From: CAKZNE01 sp963976435
Lineage (GTDB): Bacteria; Bacteroidota; Bacteroidia; Flavobacteriales; Schleiferiaceae
Assembly (NCBI GenBank): GCA_963976435.1
Contig: CAXBKQ010000004.1
Span: 1-64,000 of the forward strand
Direction: 5' to 3'
Length of the DNA stretch: 64,000 bases
The notes under the pieces were generated by a model. That model saw nothing but the letters and a program-made list of their open reading frames with translations. It ran no database searches and was not told where the DNA came from. Both the position numbers and the translations under genes were made by a program. Below are positions 17,817 to 26,096 of this stretch, one piece after another; the first letter of the stretch is position 1, and each line of letters starts with the position of its first letter.

Positions 17817-20204
17817 ATGTTCAAAACCTGGCTACTCCTCTTGCTGTGCCCATTAGGACTTATTGCCCAAAACAATTATACCATTAGCGGCTATATTAGA
17901 GATGCTGCAGATGGGGAAGAATTAATAGGTGTAAATATTTCCATTCCCGAATTAAAAATAGGTACAAGCACCAACGTTTATGGATTTTACTCCCTAGAAG
18001 TACCTTCCCGAGATCTAGAAATTCAATTCCAATATATTGGATATCAAACCTATACCCAAAACATAAATTTAAGTGCAAATTTTCGTCTAGATATAGAATT
18101 GCAATCTTCTAGCACCCAGCTTAATGAAGTTGAGATAACGGGTGAAAAAGCGGATAAAAACATTAGTGATGTTCAAATGAGCGTTACCAAATTAGATGTG
18201 AAGGAAATTCAAAAAGTTCCACAACTTTTAGGTGAAACTGATGTGATAAGAACCCTTACCCTTTTACCGGGAATTTCCTCTGTTGGAGAGGGAGCAAGTG
18301 GCTTTAATGTTAGAGGAGGAGCATCGGATCAAAATTTAATTTTGCTAGATGAAGCACCGGTATATAATTCTTCCCACCTATTTGGTTTTTTCTCCATTTT
18401 TAATGCAGATGCTATTAAGGATGTTCAACTTTTTAAAGGAGGAATTCCAGCTCAGTACGGTGGACGTTTAAGCTCGGTGGTAGATGTAAGACAGAAGGAA
18501 GGGAATTCCAAAAAGCTAGCGGCAAATGGTGGATTGGGATTATTGTCTTCACGACTCTTAGTGGAAAGTCCTATTGTAAAAGACAAAGCCTCTTTTATGG
18601 TGGCAGCAAGAAGATCCTATTTGGATGTTTTTCTTGGGCTTTCGCCTGATGAAACGGTAAGTGAAAATATTCTGTACTTCTATGATTTAAATGCCAAAGT
18701 AAATTGGAGATTGGGTAAAAAGGATAGACTCTTCCTTTCTGGTTATTTTGGTAGGGATGTTTTTGGAGTTCAAAACTTAGTGGGCTTTGATTGGGGAAAT
18801 GCTACCAGCACTTTGAGGTGGAATCATATTTATAATGAAAAACTTTTTTCCAATTTAACACTAATCTATAGTGACTATAATTACGCCATTGGCACTCCAG
18901 AAGGCGATACAAGCTCCAGCAGTTTTAAACTCACCTCCAGAATTAGAGATTACCACCTAAAAAACTCTTATAACTATTATCTCAATAGTTCCAATAAAAT
19001 TGATTTTGGAGTAGAGATCATAGCTTATGAATTTAATCCGGGTAGTATCGAAACCAGTTTTAGGCCTACACCCATTGAGCTACAAGCTGAATATGCCTTG
19101 GAACCAAATTTATATATCAGCCATGAATACAAGCACAATGACAGGCTCACCATTTTATATGGCTTGAGGTATTCCTCCTTTTATTCATTGGGAAAACTCA
19201 ATTCTAGAAACTATCAAAATGAAGACTTCCCCAACGAACTTGAAGTAATAGATACCACGGTATTTGATTCAGGGGATTTAGTAAAAGGTTTTGACGGTTT
19301 TCAAGGTCTAGAACCGAGAATTGGTATTAATTATATCATTGATGAATTTTCAAGTGTAAAAGCTAGTTTTAATAGAACCAGACAATATATTCACCTTATC
19401 TCCAACACCACATCTCCCACTCCTGTGGATGTATACCGAAGTGCTGGCCGATATATAGATCCCGCAACAGTATACCAATATGCCATGGGATATTTTAGAA
19501 ATTTTAAAGACAATCAGTACGAAGCTTCAATTGAAGTGTATTATAAGGATTTTATTGATTTGGTAGATTATAGACCAGCTGCGGATCTCATTTTCACAGA
19601 GTTTATAGAAACAGAATTACTAACTGGAATTGGTAGAGCTTATGGTGCTGAATTTTTACTTCGAAAACGAACAGGAAAATTAACCGGTTGGATAGGATAT
19701 ACCCTTGCTAGAACCGAAAGAAAAGTTACCGGACCTACAAGAGACCTAAGTATTAATGACGGAGAATGGTATTCTGCAAACTATGACAGGGTACATGATT
19801 TATCAATAGTAAGTAACTATAGCCTCACCAAAAAATGGGATATCGGAGCCATTTTTGCCTATCAAACGGGGAGGCCTTATACTCCGCCATCAGCAAAATT
19901 TGAATACCAGGGAATTACTGCTCCCCTTTATGAGGATAGAAATAGCCAAAGAATTCCACATTACCATAGATTGGATTTAAGCGCTACCTATACTCCAGAA
20001 TCTAAACCTGGTAGAAAATATCATTCGAGCTGGAATTTTGGGGTCTACAATGTTTATGCTCGAAAGAATGCCTACTCCATATTTTTCCAATCTACTCCCC
20101 AAGAGGAGGGTCAAACAAGCTCAAGCACTTCGGATACCCAGGCTGTAAGGCTATCCATTTTTGCCACTGCAATCCCTTTCGTAACCTGGAATTTTAATTT
20201 TTAA
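17817..20204 (+). CDS. TonB-dependent receptor with carboxypeptidase-regulatory-like domain
   Basis: This 795-residue outer-membrane receptor has a signal peptide (MFKTWLLLLLCPLGLIAQ). An N-terminal CarboxypepD_reg-like beta-sandwich covers about 20-100 (YTISGYIRDAADGEELIGVNISIPEL). A plug domain covers about 110-220 (GFNVRGGASDQNLILLDEAPVYNSSHLFGFFSIFNADAIKDVQLFKGGIPAQYGGRLSSVVDV) and a 22-strand barrel fills the rest. It is coupled to a DUF4249 lipoprotein gene 6 bp downstream, a pairing common in Bacteroidota. The ligand is unknown; iron complexes or peptides are possible. Confidence 0.94.
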   Translation: MFKTWLLLLLCPLGLIAQNNYTISGYIRDAADGEELIGVNISIPELKIGTSTNVYGFYSLEVPSRDLEIQFQYIGYQTYTQNINLSANFRLDIELQSSSTQLNEVEITGEKADKNISDVQMSVTKLDVKEIQKVPQLLGETDVIRTLTLLPGISSVGEGASGFNVRGGASDQNLILLDEAPVYNSSHLFGFFSIFNADAIKDVQLFKGGIPAQYGGRLSSVVDVRQKEGNSKKLAANGGLGLLSSRLLVESPIVKDKASFMVAARRSYLDVFLGLSPDETVSENILYFYDLNAKVNWRLGKKDRLFLSGYFGRDVFGVQNLVGFDWGNATSTLRWNHIYNEKLFSNLTLIYSDYNYAIGTPEGDTSSSSFKLTSRIRDYHLKNSYNYYLNSSNKIDFGVEIIAYEFNPGSIETSFRPTPIELQAEYALEPNLYISHEYKHNDRLTILYGLRYSSFYSLGKLNSRNYQNEDFPNELEVIDTTVFDSGDLVKGFDGFQGLEPRIGINYIIDEFSSVKASFNRTRQYIHLISNTTSPTPVDVYRSAGRYIDPATVYQYAMGYFRNFKDNQYEASIEVYYKDFIDLVDYRPAADLIFTEFIETELLTGIGRAYGAEFLLRKRTGKLTGWIGYTLARTERKVTGPTRDLSINDGEWYSANYDRVHDLSIVSNYSLTKKWDIGAIFAYQTGRPYTPPSAKFEYQGITAPLYEDRNSQRIPHYHRLDLSATYTPESKPGRKYHSSWNFGVYNVYARKNAYSIFFQSTPQEEGQTSSSTSDTQAVRLSIFATAIPFVTWNFNF

Positions 20205-20210
20205 GAAACG

Positions 20211-21092
20211 ATGAAAAACCTATTTAAAAATATCAGCTTTTTATTCTTTCTCCTTTTCCTGGTTTCTTGTCAGGATGTAATTGAATTGGATGTTGAAGAC
20301 GGTTCAAAAAGAATAGTTATTGACGGTAGGATTAGCGATAGAAGTCCTAACTATGTAGAAGTTACTACAACAGCACCTTATTTTGATCAAGGCCCCACCA
20401 ATAGAGTGAGCAATTGTGCAGTAGTTATTTATGAGGATGGCGATACTGCTGCAGTTCTTGTTCCGGATTCTATACCAGGGCTGTATAGCACAAGCTTCCA
20501 AGGGGTAATAGGCAAGCAATATGAAATATCAGTAGAAGTTTTTCCTGGAAATGAAGCTTTTGAAGCTAGTGTTTGGAAGTCCAATCCTGAAACCTTGAAG
20601 AGGGTATTTTCTATAGACTCTTTAAATATCCGAAAGCTAAACAGGAATACCACCCCTCAAACTTTTGAAGAAGGATACTTTGCTTTAATGTATTTTCAAG
20701 AGCCTCCTGGACTAGGAGATAATTATAGAATTAGAAGATGGCTAAATGACTCCCTTTTTAGTTCAGAGGTATTTACCTTTGAGGATGATTTTTTTGACGG
20801 TCGCTATATAGGAGGTTCTGGTTTATTTGCTATTCCAGCCTTTAATCTCTTTGGCCCATTTGATGAAGATGAAAAGGACATTTTTACGGTAGAAGTAAGC
20901 TCTATAACTGATGATTATTCTAGTTTTCTAGGAGTATTGGCAGAGCAGGTTTTCCAGGTAGGTGGCCCATTTGACCCTCCACCCCAAACGATAATTGGAA
21001 ATATTTATAATTTAGATGATCCCTCAGAATTTGGCCTAGGGTATTTTTCAGCCAGTGCGCTTGACCAAGGTCAAATCACCTTTAGTAAATAA
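20211..21092 (+). CDS. DUF4249 lipoprotein
   Basis: This 293-residue lipoprotein has a clear lipobox (FLLFLVSCQDVIEL, Cys20). The mature part starts ELDVEDGSKRIVIDGRISDRSPNYVEVT, the DUF4249 signature. Proteins of this family are encoded beside TonB-dependent receptors and are thought to be their surface or periplasmic partners. Here the gene starts 6 bp after the receptor gene and is followed 5 bp later by the MscS-type channel, so all three are likely one transcript. Biochemical function is not known. Confidence 0.9.
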   Translation: MKNLFKNISFLFFLLFLVSCQDVIELDVEDGSKRIVIDGRISDRSPNYVEVTTTAPYFDQGPTNRVSNCAVVIYEDGDTAAVLVPDSIPGLYSTSFQGVIGKQYEISVEVFPGNEAFEASVWKSNPETLKRVFSIDSLNIRKLNRNTTPQTFEEGYFALMYFQEPPGLGDNYRIRRWLNDSLFSSEVFTFEDDFFDGRYIGGSGLFAIPAFNLFGPFDEDEKDIFTVEVSSITDDYSSFLGVLAEQVFQVGGPFDPPPQTIIGNIYNLDDPSEFGLGYFSASALDQGQITFSK

Positions 21093-21097
21093 GAAAA

Positions 21098-22372
21098 ATG
21101 AATGATAGCATAAATATTGACCACTGGGCAAATACTTGGCTGATAGAAAATGGGATAAGCGCTACTACTGCGCCCTATTTAACCATCATCTTGGATTTAT
21201 TAATCCTATTAATAGCCAGTTATATTATTGATTTTGTTGCCAAAAAAGTAATTTTAAGAGTGGTTGGTGCTTATGTAAGAAGATCTAAAAATGAGTACGA
21301 CGATATATTCCTTCATAAAAAGGTTTTTAATGGTTTAGCACATCTTATACCAGCAGTTCTCATCTACAATTTCATACCCTATATTTTTGATGATTTGAAG
21401 GGTAGTATTGTTGTTATTCTACAGAAGGTTATCGTCTTCTATGCAGTTATTGTTTTCCTAAATGTTATGACCCGCTTTTTTAGGTCACTAGAGGAAATTG
21501 GCTTGAATTCCAAACGATTTGAAGGTAAACCTATAAGCAGCTATATCCAATTATTTATTCTGATAAGCTATATAATTGGTGGTGTTTTTATGCTATCGAT
21601 GGTGGTAGGGAAAAGTCCACTAACCATATTGGCAAGCTTTGGTGCAGCTACGGCTGTTATCCTTTTAATTTTTAGAGATACCATTTTAGGACTTGTTGCT
21701 AGCATACAAATTTCTGCAAATGATATGGTCCGCTTGGGCGACTGGGTAGGACTAGAGAAATATGGTGCAGATGGTACAGTAACTGAAATCAACTTGACTA
21801 CCGTAAAAATTCGCAATTGGGATAAAACAATTACCACGGTTCCCACTTATGCTTTTATTTCCGACTCTTTTAAAAATTGGCGGGGAATGGAAAATACCGG
21901 CTTAAGAAGAATCAAAAGGCATATTTATATCGATCTGAACTCCATAAAGTTTGTAAGCGATGAAATGTTCGGCCGTTTCTCTAAAATTCGAAGAGTTGCA
22001 GATTACCTTAAAAAGAGGCAAGCCGAGATTGACGAATTTAATAGCGCCAATAATTTAGACACTTCAGTATTAATTAATGGTAGGCATTTAACCAATATTG
22101 GGGTATTTAGAAGATATGCCTTGAAATACCTGGAAGAACATCCCAATATAGACCAGAAAGAAACTGTTATGGTGAGGCAATTGCAGCCAACAGAAAAGGG
22201 ATTAGCCTTGGAGATTTATGCTTTTAGCAATGATATAGCTTGGGTGAACTATGAAAATATTCAATCCGATATTTTTGATCATTTATTTTCAGCTATTGAA
22301 ATGTTCGATTTAAAGCTATTCCAGAATCCTTCCGGATCCGATTTTAGATCCTTAAACCTCAATGGTGAATAG
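21098..22372 (+). CDS. Mechanosensitive ion channel, MscS family (YbdG-like)
   Basis: This 424-residue inner-membrane protein has four to five N-terminal TM segments (about 20-190) and an MscS beta domain. The pore-lining helix and start of the beta domain are in SFGAATAVILLIFRDTILGLVASIQISANDMVRLGDWVGLEKYGADGTVTEINLTTVKIRNWDKTITTVPTYAFISDSFKNWRGM. The KYGADGTV and KNWRGM features are those of the YbdG (miniconductance) branch. It would release solutes on osmotic downshock. Its 3' end overlaps the convergent glycosyltransferase gene by 14 bp. Confidence 0.93.
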   Translation: MNDSINIDHWANTWLIENGISATTAPYLTIILDLLILLIASYIIDFVAKKVILRVVGAYVRRSKNEYDDIFLHKKVFNGLAHLIPAVLIYNFIPYIFDDLKGSIVVILQKVIVFYAVIVFLNVMTRFFRSLEEIGLNSKRFEGKPISSYIQLFILISYIIGGVFMLSMVVGKSPLTILASFGAATAVILLIFRDTILGLVASIQISANDMVRLGDWVGLEKYGADGTVTEINLTTVKIRNWDKTITTVPTYAFISDSFKNWRGMENTGLRRIKRHIYIDLNSIKFVSDEMFGRFSKIRRVADYLKKRQAEIDEFNSANNLDTSVLINGRHLTNIGVFRRYALKYLEEHPNIDQKETVMVRQLQPTEKGLALEIYAFSNDIAWVNYENIQSDIFDHLFSAIEMFDLKLFQNPSGSDFRSLNLNGE

Positions 22373-23483
22373 ATCTGTCCTTCCATTTTAATCCCATACT
22401 TCCAAAAAGGATATATAAAGAGGTAAATGAAATATAAAGGGGATAGAGCAAAGCTAAAAAGGGCACCCATTTTAATAAATCCTTGTCCTCCTCATTTTTC
22501 AAAAACTGTCTTAACAGGATATAATCTGGTATCAGTTTAATAAAATAGATCAGCAAAAAACCCATAAAATTTCGCGGCTCTAAAAAGCCAAAAGTCAGGA
22601 GGAGAATTTGGGATATGCTGAGGAGAAAAACCAAAGCGGCTATCCATTTCGCCTTTTTCATTGGGTAATCTGTAGTTTTACTTCCCCATCGAATTCTCTG
22701 CTTAAAAAATTCTGAAATACTTCCTGGTACATTAGTTTTTACAAGGGCTTGGGGCTGTACCGCCACACTATCCTTGTTTTCCATACTTAGGCTTTGAATT
22801 AAAAAGACATCATCGCCACTAGCCCAATTTTGACCCTTTATATTTTTCGGAATTTTACTCTTTCTATAGGCCAAATTAGCACCATTGGACATAATAGGTA
22901 AATTCATCATCGCCAAACTCAATCCGCTGGCTTGCAAGGAGGCAAATTCCAAGGCCATTAATTTCCCAGAAATAGAATCATCGGAAATCATTTTCACCCT
23001 TGCTACTACGGCATTACATTCTTTATTTTCAAAGGGAAGTAAGATAAACTTCAGCCAATCCTTATCTACTTCACAGTCTGCATCCGTTTGAATTATAATA
23101 TCATATTTGGCGCAGAGTAGCCCTTGTTCAATAGCCTTTTTCTTTCCTTCTCCTTGTAGATTCTGGATTAGTGAAATTTGGTGTTTTGGATTATTATTTA
23201 TGAAGTTCTTTATCCTTTGGCTGGAGTGATCATCAGAGTGATCATCAATAAATATTATTTCAAAACTATCAATTGGAAAGTTTAATTCTAAAATAGAATT
23301 GAAAAGCTTGGTTAATTGATTTTCCTCATTTCTAAAGGGAATTAAAATACTACAGTTCTGATAGCTAGAAAAATCTGGCTTTGGAGCTTTAAAGTTTTTT
23401 AACAAAGAGGCCAATTTCAATATTAAAAGCCCATAGATCAGTGCTAAAATTAGGGAGATGAAAAAAAATGGGTAAAAGTCCAA
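22359..23483 (-). CDS. Membrane-bound glycosyltransferase, family 2
   Basis: This 374-residue protein has an N-terminal TM helix (about 4-27) and a GT-A catalytic domain with CSILIPFRNEENQL, EIIFIDDHSDDHSS, the metal-binding motif in IIIQTDADCEVDKDW and an acceptor-side GDDVFL/QRIRWGSK motif (the Q-x-x-RW class of processive-type GT2 enzymes). Three C-terminal TM segments follow. It would transfer sugars to lipids or polysaccharides at the inner membrane; the product is unknown. It has its own -7 box and is divergent from ruvC. Confidence 0.92.
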   Translation of the reverse strand: MDFYPFFFISLILALIYGLLILKLASLLKNFKAPKPDFSSYQNCSILIPFRNEENQLTKLFNSILELNFPIDSFEIIFIDDHSDDHSSQRIKNFINNNPKHQISLIQNLQGEGKKKAIEQGLLCAKYDIIIQTDADCEVDKDWLKFILLPFENKECNAVVARVKMISDDSISGKLMALEFASLQASGLSLAMMNLPIMSNGANLAYRKSKIPKNIKGQNWASGDDVFLIQSLSMENKDSVAVQPQALVKTNVPGSISEFFKQRIRWGSKTTDYPMKKAKWIAALVFLLSISQILLLTFGFLEPRNFMGFLLIYFIKLIPDYILLRQFLKNEEDKDLLKWVPFLALLYPLYISFTSLYILFGSMGLKWKDRSIHH

Positions 23484-23502
23484 GTCGATCTAGGTTTAAT
23501 AC

Positions 23503-23510
23503 CAAAATTA
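23503..23510 (-). promoter_or_regulatory. -7 box for the glycosyltransferase
   Basis: The minus strand reads TAATTTTG, 19 bp before the ATG at 23483. It lies only 6 bp from the divergent ruvC -7 box, so the two promoters overlap. Confidence 0.5.
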
Positions 23511-23516
23511 ATCCTT

Positions 23517-23524
23517 TATTTTTG
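23517..23524 (+). promoter_or_regulatory. -7 box four bases before ruvC
   Basis: TATTTTTG matches TAnnTTTG and ends four bases before the ruvC ATG at 23529, which implies a leaderless or nearly leaderless mRNA. Confidence 0.5.
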
Positions 23525-23528
23525 GCTA

Positions 23529-24083
23529 ATGGCAAAGGACAAAGTGATTTTAGGAATTGATCCCGGAACCAATATTTTGGGATATGGTATTATTAAAATC
23601 ACCGGTAAGGAAATTAGCACTCTTTCTTTTGGAGTAATAATGTTGGATAAAATAGAGGGCCATACCCTAAAGCTGAAATCGATATTTGAGAAAACTAGCA
23701 GTTTAATTGAAAGATATTTACCGGATGAGATGGCTGTAGAAGCGCCATTTTTTGGAAAGAATGTTCAATCTATGCTTAAACTTGGTAGGGCTCAAGGTGT
23801 GGTTATGGCTGCCGCTTTAAATAAAAACATTAGCATTGAGGAATATGCCCCTCGGAAAGTAAAGCAATCGGTTACAGGAAATGGAAATGCCAGCAAAGAA
23901 CAGGTGGCGGGGATGGTGGAGAATATCCTTAAAACCAAAATTGAATCTAAGTATATGGATGCCACAGACGGCCTTGCCGTAGCTTTATGTCACCATTATC
24001 AAGATAATGTATTGCTAAAGGGCGCCTCTTCCAAAAATTGGAAAAGCTTTATTAAAAACAATCCAGGAAGAATTAGCGGATAA
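23529..24083 (+). CDS. ruvC: Holliday junction resolvase RuvC
   Basis: This 184-residue endonuclease cuts Holliday junctions bound by RuvAB. Catalytic acidic residues are present: Asp in ILGIDPGTNILGYGI, Glu in MAVEAPFFGKN, and the Asp pair in YMDATDGLAVALCHH. Length is normal. It stands alone, with a HIT protein gene converging 5 bp downstream. The ATG follows a -7 box by only four bases. Confidence 0.97.
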   Translation: MAKDKVILGIDPGTNILGYGIIKITGKEISTLSFGVIMLDKIEGHTLKLKSIFEKTSSLIERYLPDEMAVEAPFFGKNVQSMLKLGRAQGVVMAAALNKNISIEEYAPRKVKQSVTGNGNASKEQVAGMVENILKTKIESKYMDATDGLAVALCHHYQDNVLLKGASSKNWKSFIKNNPGRISG

Positions 24084-24088
24084 TGCTT

Positions 24089-24481
24089 TTATAATTTAGA
24101 CTGGATTTTCTCTGCTATTTGTTGAAATTCCTCTGGACTAAACTTCGCCTTTGCCTGACTAAAATCCATATCGCTCACTTTATCCATTGGAATGAGATGT
24201 ATGTGTGCATGGGGAACTTCTAAACCTACTACGGCTGTTCCAACCTTTTTACAGGGTATAGCCTTTCCAATAGCATGTGCCACTTGTTTAGCGAACAACC
24301 ATAATTCTTGATAATTCTCATCATCAAGATCGAATATATAGTCTTGTTCTTTTTTTGGAATTACAAGTGTATGTCCAGCCCTTAGTGGGAATACATCTAA
24401 AAATGCTAAGAATTTATCATTCTCTGCAATTTTATAGGATGGAATAGAACCATCAACGATTTTGGAAAAAATACTTGCCAT
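24089..24481 (-). CDS. HIT family nucleotide hydrolase
   Basis: This 130-residue protein is of the HINT/PKCI branch of the HIT family. The active-site motif HAHIHLIP is at about residues 98-105, and SIFSKIVDGSIPSYKIAENDKFLAFLDVFPLRAGHTLVIPK is a standard N-terminus. Members hydrolyse AMP-amine conjugates or related nucleotides in the cytoplasm. Its ATG overlaps the last base of greA, so it is translated from the greA transcript. Confidence 0.95.
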   Translation of the reverse strand: MASIFSKIVDGSIPSYKIAENDKFLAFLDVFPLRAGHTLVIPKKEQDYIFDLDDENYQELWLFAKQVAHAIGKAIPCKKVGTAVVGLEVPHAHIHLIPMDKVSDMDFSQAKAKFSPEEFQQIAEKIQSKL

Positions 24482-24954
24482 CAGGCTAAGGAAATTTCTA
24501 GAACTTCAAATTTAATTTTACCGGCGGGAATTTGAATTTCGGCAATTTCGCCCACTTTTTTCCCTACCAAACCTTTACCAATAGGAGAGTTAACAGAAAT
24601 CTTACCCATTTTCAAATCCGATTCAGATTCGGAAACCAAGGTATATTTCATTTCCGCATTATTGGCTAAATTTTTAATTCTAACGGTAGAAAGCACCATT
24701 ACTTTGGAGGTATCAATTTTAGAGCTATCCAAAATTCTGGCATTAGCAATAGTATCTTCCAACTTGCTAATTTTCATTTCCAATAAACCCTGAGCCTCTT
24801 TTGCGGCGTCGTATTCTGCATTTTCAGATAAATCTCCTTTATCTCTCGCTTCTGCTATTTGTTGAGAAATGGATGGCCTTTGCACAGATTTCATATGCTC
24901 CAATTCGCCTTTCAATTTCTTCAATCCTTCTTCGGAGTAATAACTAATTGCCAT
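24481..24954 (-). CDS. greA: Transcription elongation factor GreA
   Basis: This 157-residue factor rescues backtracked RNA polymerase by stimulating transcript cleavage. The N-terminal coiled coil (YYSEEGLKKLKGELEHMKS...RDKGDLSENAEYDAAKEAQG) carries the acidic tip residues DLSENAEYD. The C-terminal FKBP-like domain includes ISVNSPIGKGLVGKKVGEIAEIQIPAG. It is followed directly by the HIT gene. A hairpin lies just upstream. Confidence 0.97.
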   Translation of the reverse strand: MAISYYSEEGLKKLKGELEHMKSVQRPSISQQIAEARDKGDLSENAEYDAAKEAQGLLEMKISKLEDTIANARILDSSKIDTSKVMVLSTVRIKNLANNAEMKYTLVSESESDLKMGKISVNSPIGKGLVGKKVGEIAEIQIPAGKIKFEVLEISLA

Positions 24955-24975
24955 AACTAATAATATTAAAAAAAG

Positions 24976-24999
24976 AAAAAGACCTAAATAGGTCTTTTT
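24976..24999. terminator. Hairpin between porV-like gene and greA
   Basis: AAAAAGACCT (24976-24985) and AGGTCTTTTT (24990-24999) form a perfect 10-bp stem with an AAAT loop. On the minus strand it ends the upstream receptor operon and continues into a mixed U-rich tract. Confidence 0.8.
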
Positions 25000-25008
25000 C
25001 CGTTAATG

Positions 25009-25016
25009 CAAATATA
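25009..25016 (-). promoter_or_regulatory. Possible greA -7 box upstream of the hairpin
   Basis: The minus strand reads TATATTTG here. Transcription from it would start a few bases before the hairpin at 24976-24999, putting the hairpin in the greA leader. Confidence 0.35.
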
Positions 25017-25037
25017 AGGATTAAATTATCTTTTGAC

Positions 25038-26084
25038 TTATAGAGTAAATTGAATTCCTATAGAATGTACACCTGAAAAGGAGTTTGTAGCTCTAAAAGA
25101 ATAATCGATACCTATTTTAGTTCCTGAATCACCTAGTGGTGCCGTTAGGGAAGCACCAGCAGAGAGACCCGTAAAAACCGTTGTTTGATCTTCAAAAACC
25201 CTATTATCGTAAAAGGTATATCCTGCTCTTATTCCAAAGCGATCTTTTAATTTATACTGGGTACCAAGGGTATATTGGTCCTTTTCAAAAGAATTAGATT
25301 GGAAAGATCCAGCGAAGGTGAGAACTTGAGAGTCGAAATTAAAATCATAGCTACCACCGATACTTAAGGTCGTTGGCAATTCAAAGGTTGCAGACCTTTC
25401 TTCAAAAGCACGTGTAAAACCGCCTTGAGGAGAAGGTAGGTTGATGGTTTTACCATCCCCTTCAAAAGCAACTGAAGGACCCACATTTTTAAGAGTAATT
25501 CCAAATTTCATTTGCTCTTCTTTACCCGTAACATATTGAACACCCGCATCAAAATTAAGGGCATTAACATTTAAGTTATCTGAAGCTGAAGAGTATAATT
25601 TGATATTTACACCACCTCGAATATTAGTCGTAAAAGCTTGAGCATAGCTCACTCCAAGTATTACGGTGCTAGGACTAATCGTTCCGATTCCACCTTCTGG
25701 ATTGGCTTCAGTTGTTCTATCCCATTCGCCATAGTCGAAGCTTACAAAGCTTGCTCCTAAAACACCTCTGGAGCCCACCTTTTGGTTAAAACCAGCAGCG
25801 TTAATATTTATTCCTGCACCTACTAACCAGCTAGTACTAGTAAAAGAAACATCAGTTTTACTTGTTCCAGCGGTTCCAGCTACATTTAGGAAACTAGCTT
25901 CAACACCTGAAATCCCACCAACATTAGACCCAGCCCATCCGGCGCTTCTTGCCCATGGATTAATCAATAATTCGGAGGCACCTGCAGATCCAGATCTTTG
26001 CGGGTTTCCAGCGGATAGTGAAGTGGCCATAGCTAGTGAAGCAGCACAAAAGCCTATTTTCAATATTGTTTTTTTCATACTCAC
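25038..26084 (-). CDS. PorV/PorQ-type outer-membrane barrel protein
   Basis: This 348-residue protein has a signal peptide (MKKTILKIGFCAASLAMATSLSAG, start at 26084 or the second Met at 26078). A 14-strand-like beta-barrel region follows that opens with GSAGASELLINPWARSAGWAGSNVGGISGVEASFLNVAG, the PorV/PorQ family N-terminus. PorV shuttles cargo from the T9SS translocon to the attachment complex. Here the gene is last in an operon with a TonB receptor and a large T9SS cargo, so it may be a dedicated partner rather than the core PorV. A terminator follows. Confidence 0.85.
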   Translation of the reverse strand: MSMKKTILKIGFCAASLAMATSLSAGNPQRSGSAGASELLINPWARSAGWAGSNVGGISGVEASFLNVAGTAGTSKTDVSFTSTSWLVGAGININAAGFNQKVGSRGVLGASFVSFDYGEWDRTTEANPEGGIGTISPSTVILGVSYAQAFTTNIRGGVNIKLYSSASDNLNVNALNFDAGVQYVTGKEEQMKFGITLKNVGPSVAFEGDGKTINLPSPQGGFTRAFEERSATFELPTTLSIGGSYDFNFDSQVLTFAGSFQSNSFEKDQYTLGTQYKLKDRFGIRAGYTFYDNRVFEDQTTVFTGLSAGASLTAPLGDSGTKIGIDYSFRATNSFSGVHSIGIQFTL

Positions 26085-26096
26085 AAAGGGTCTTTA

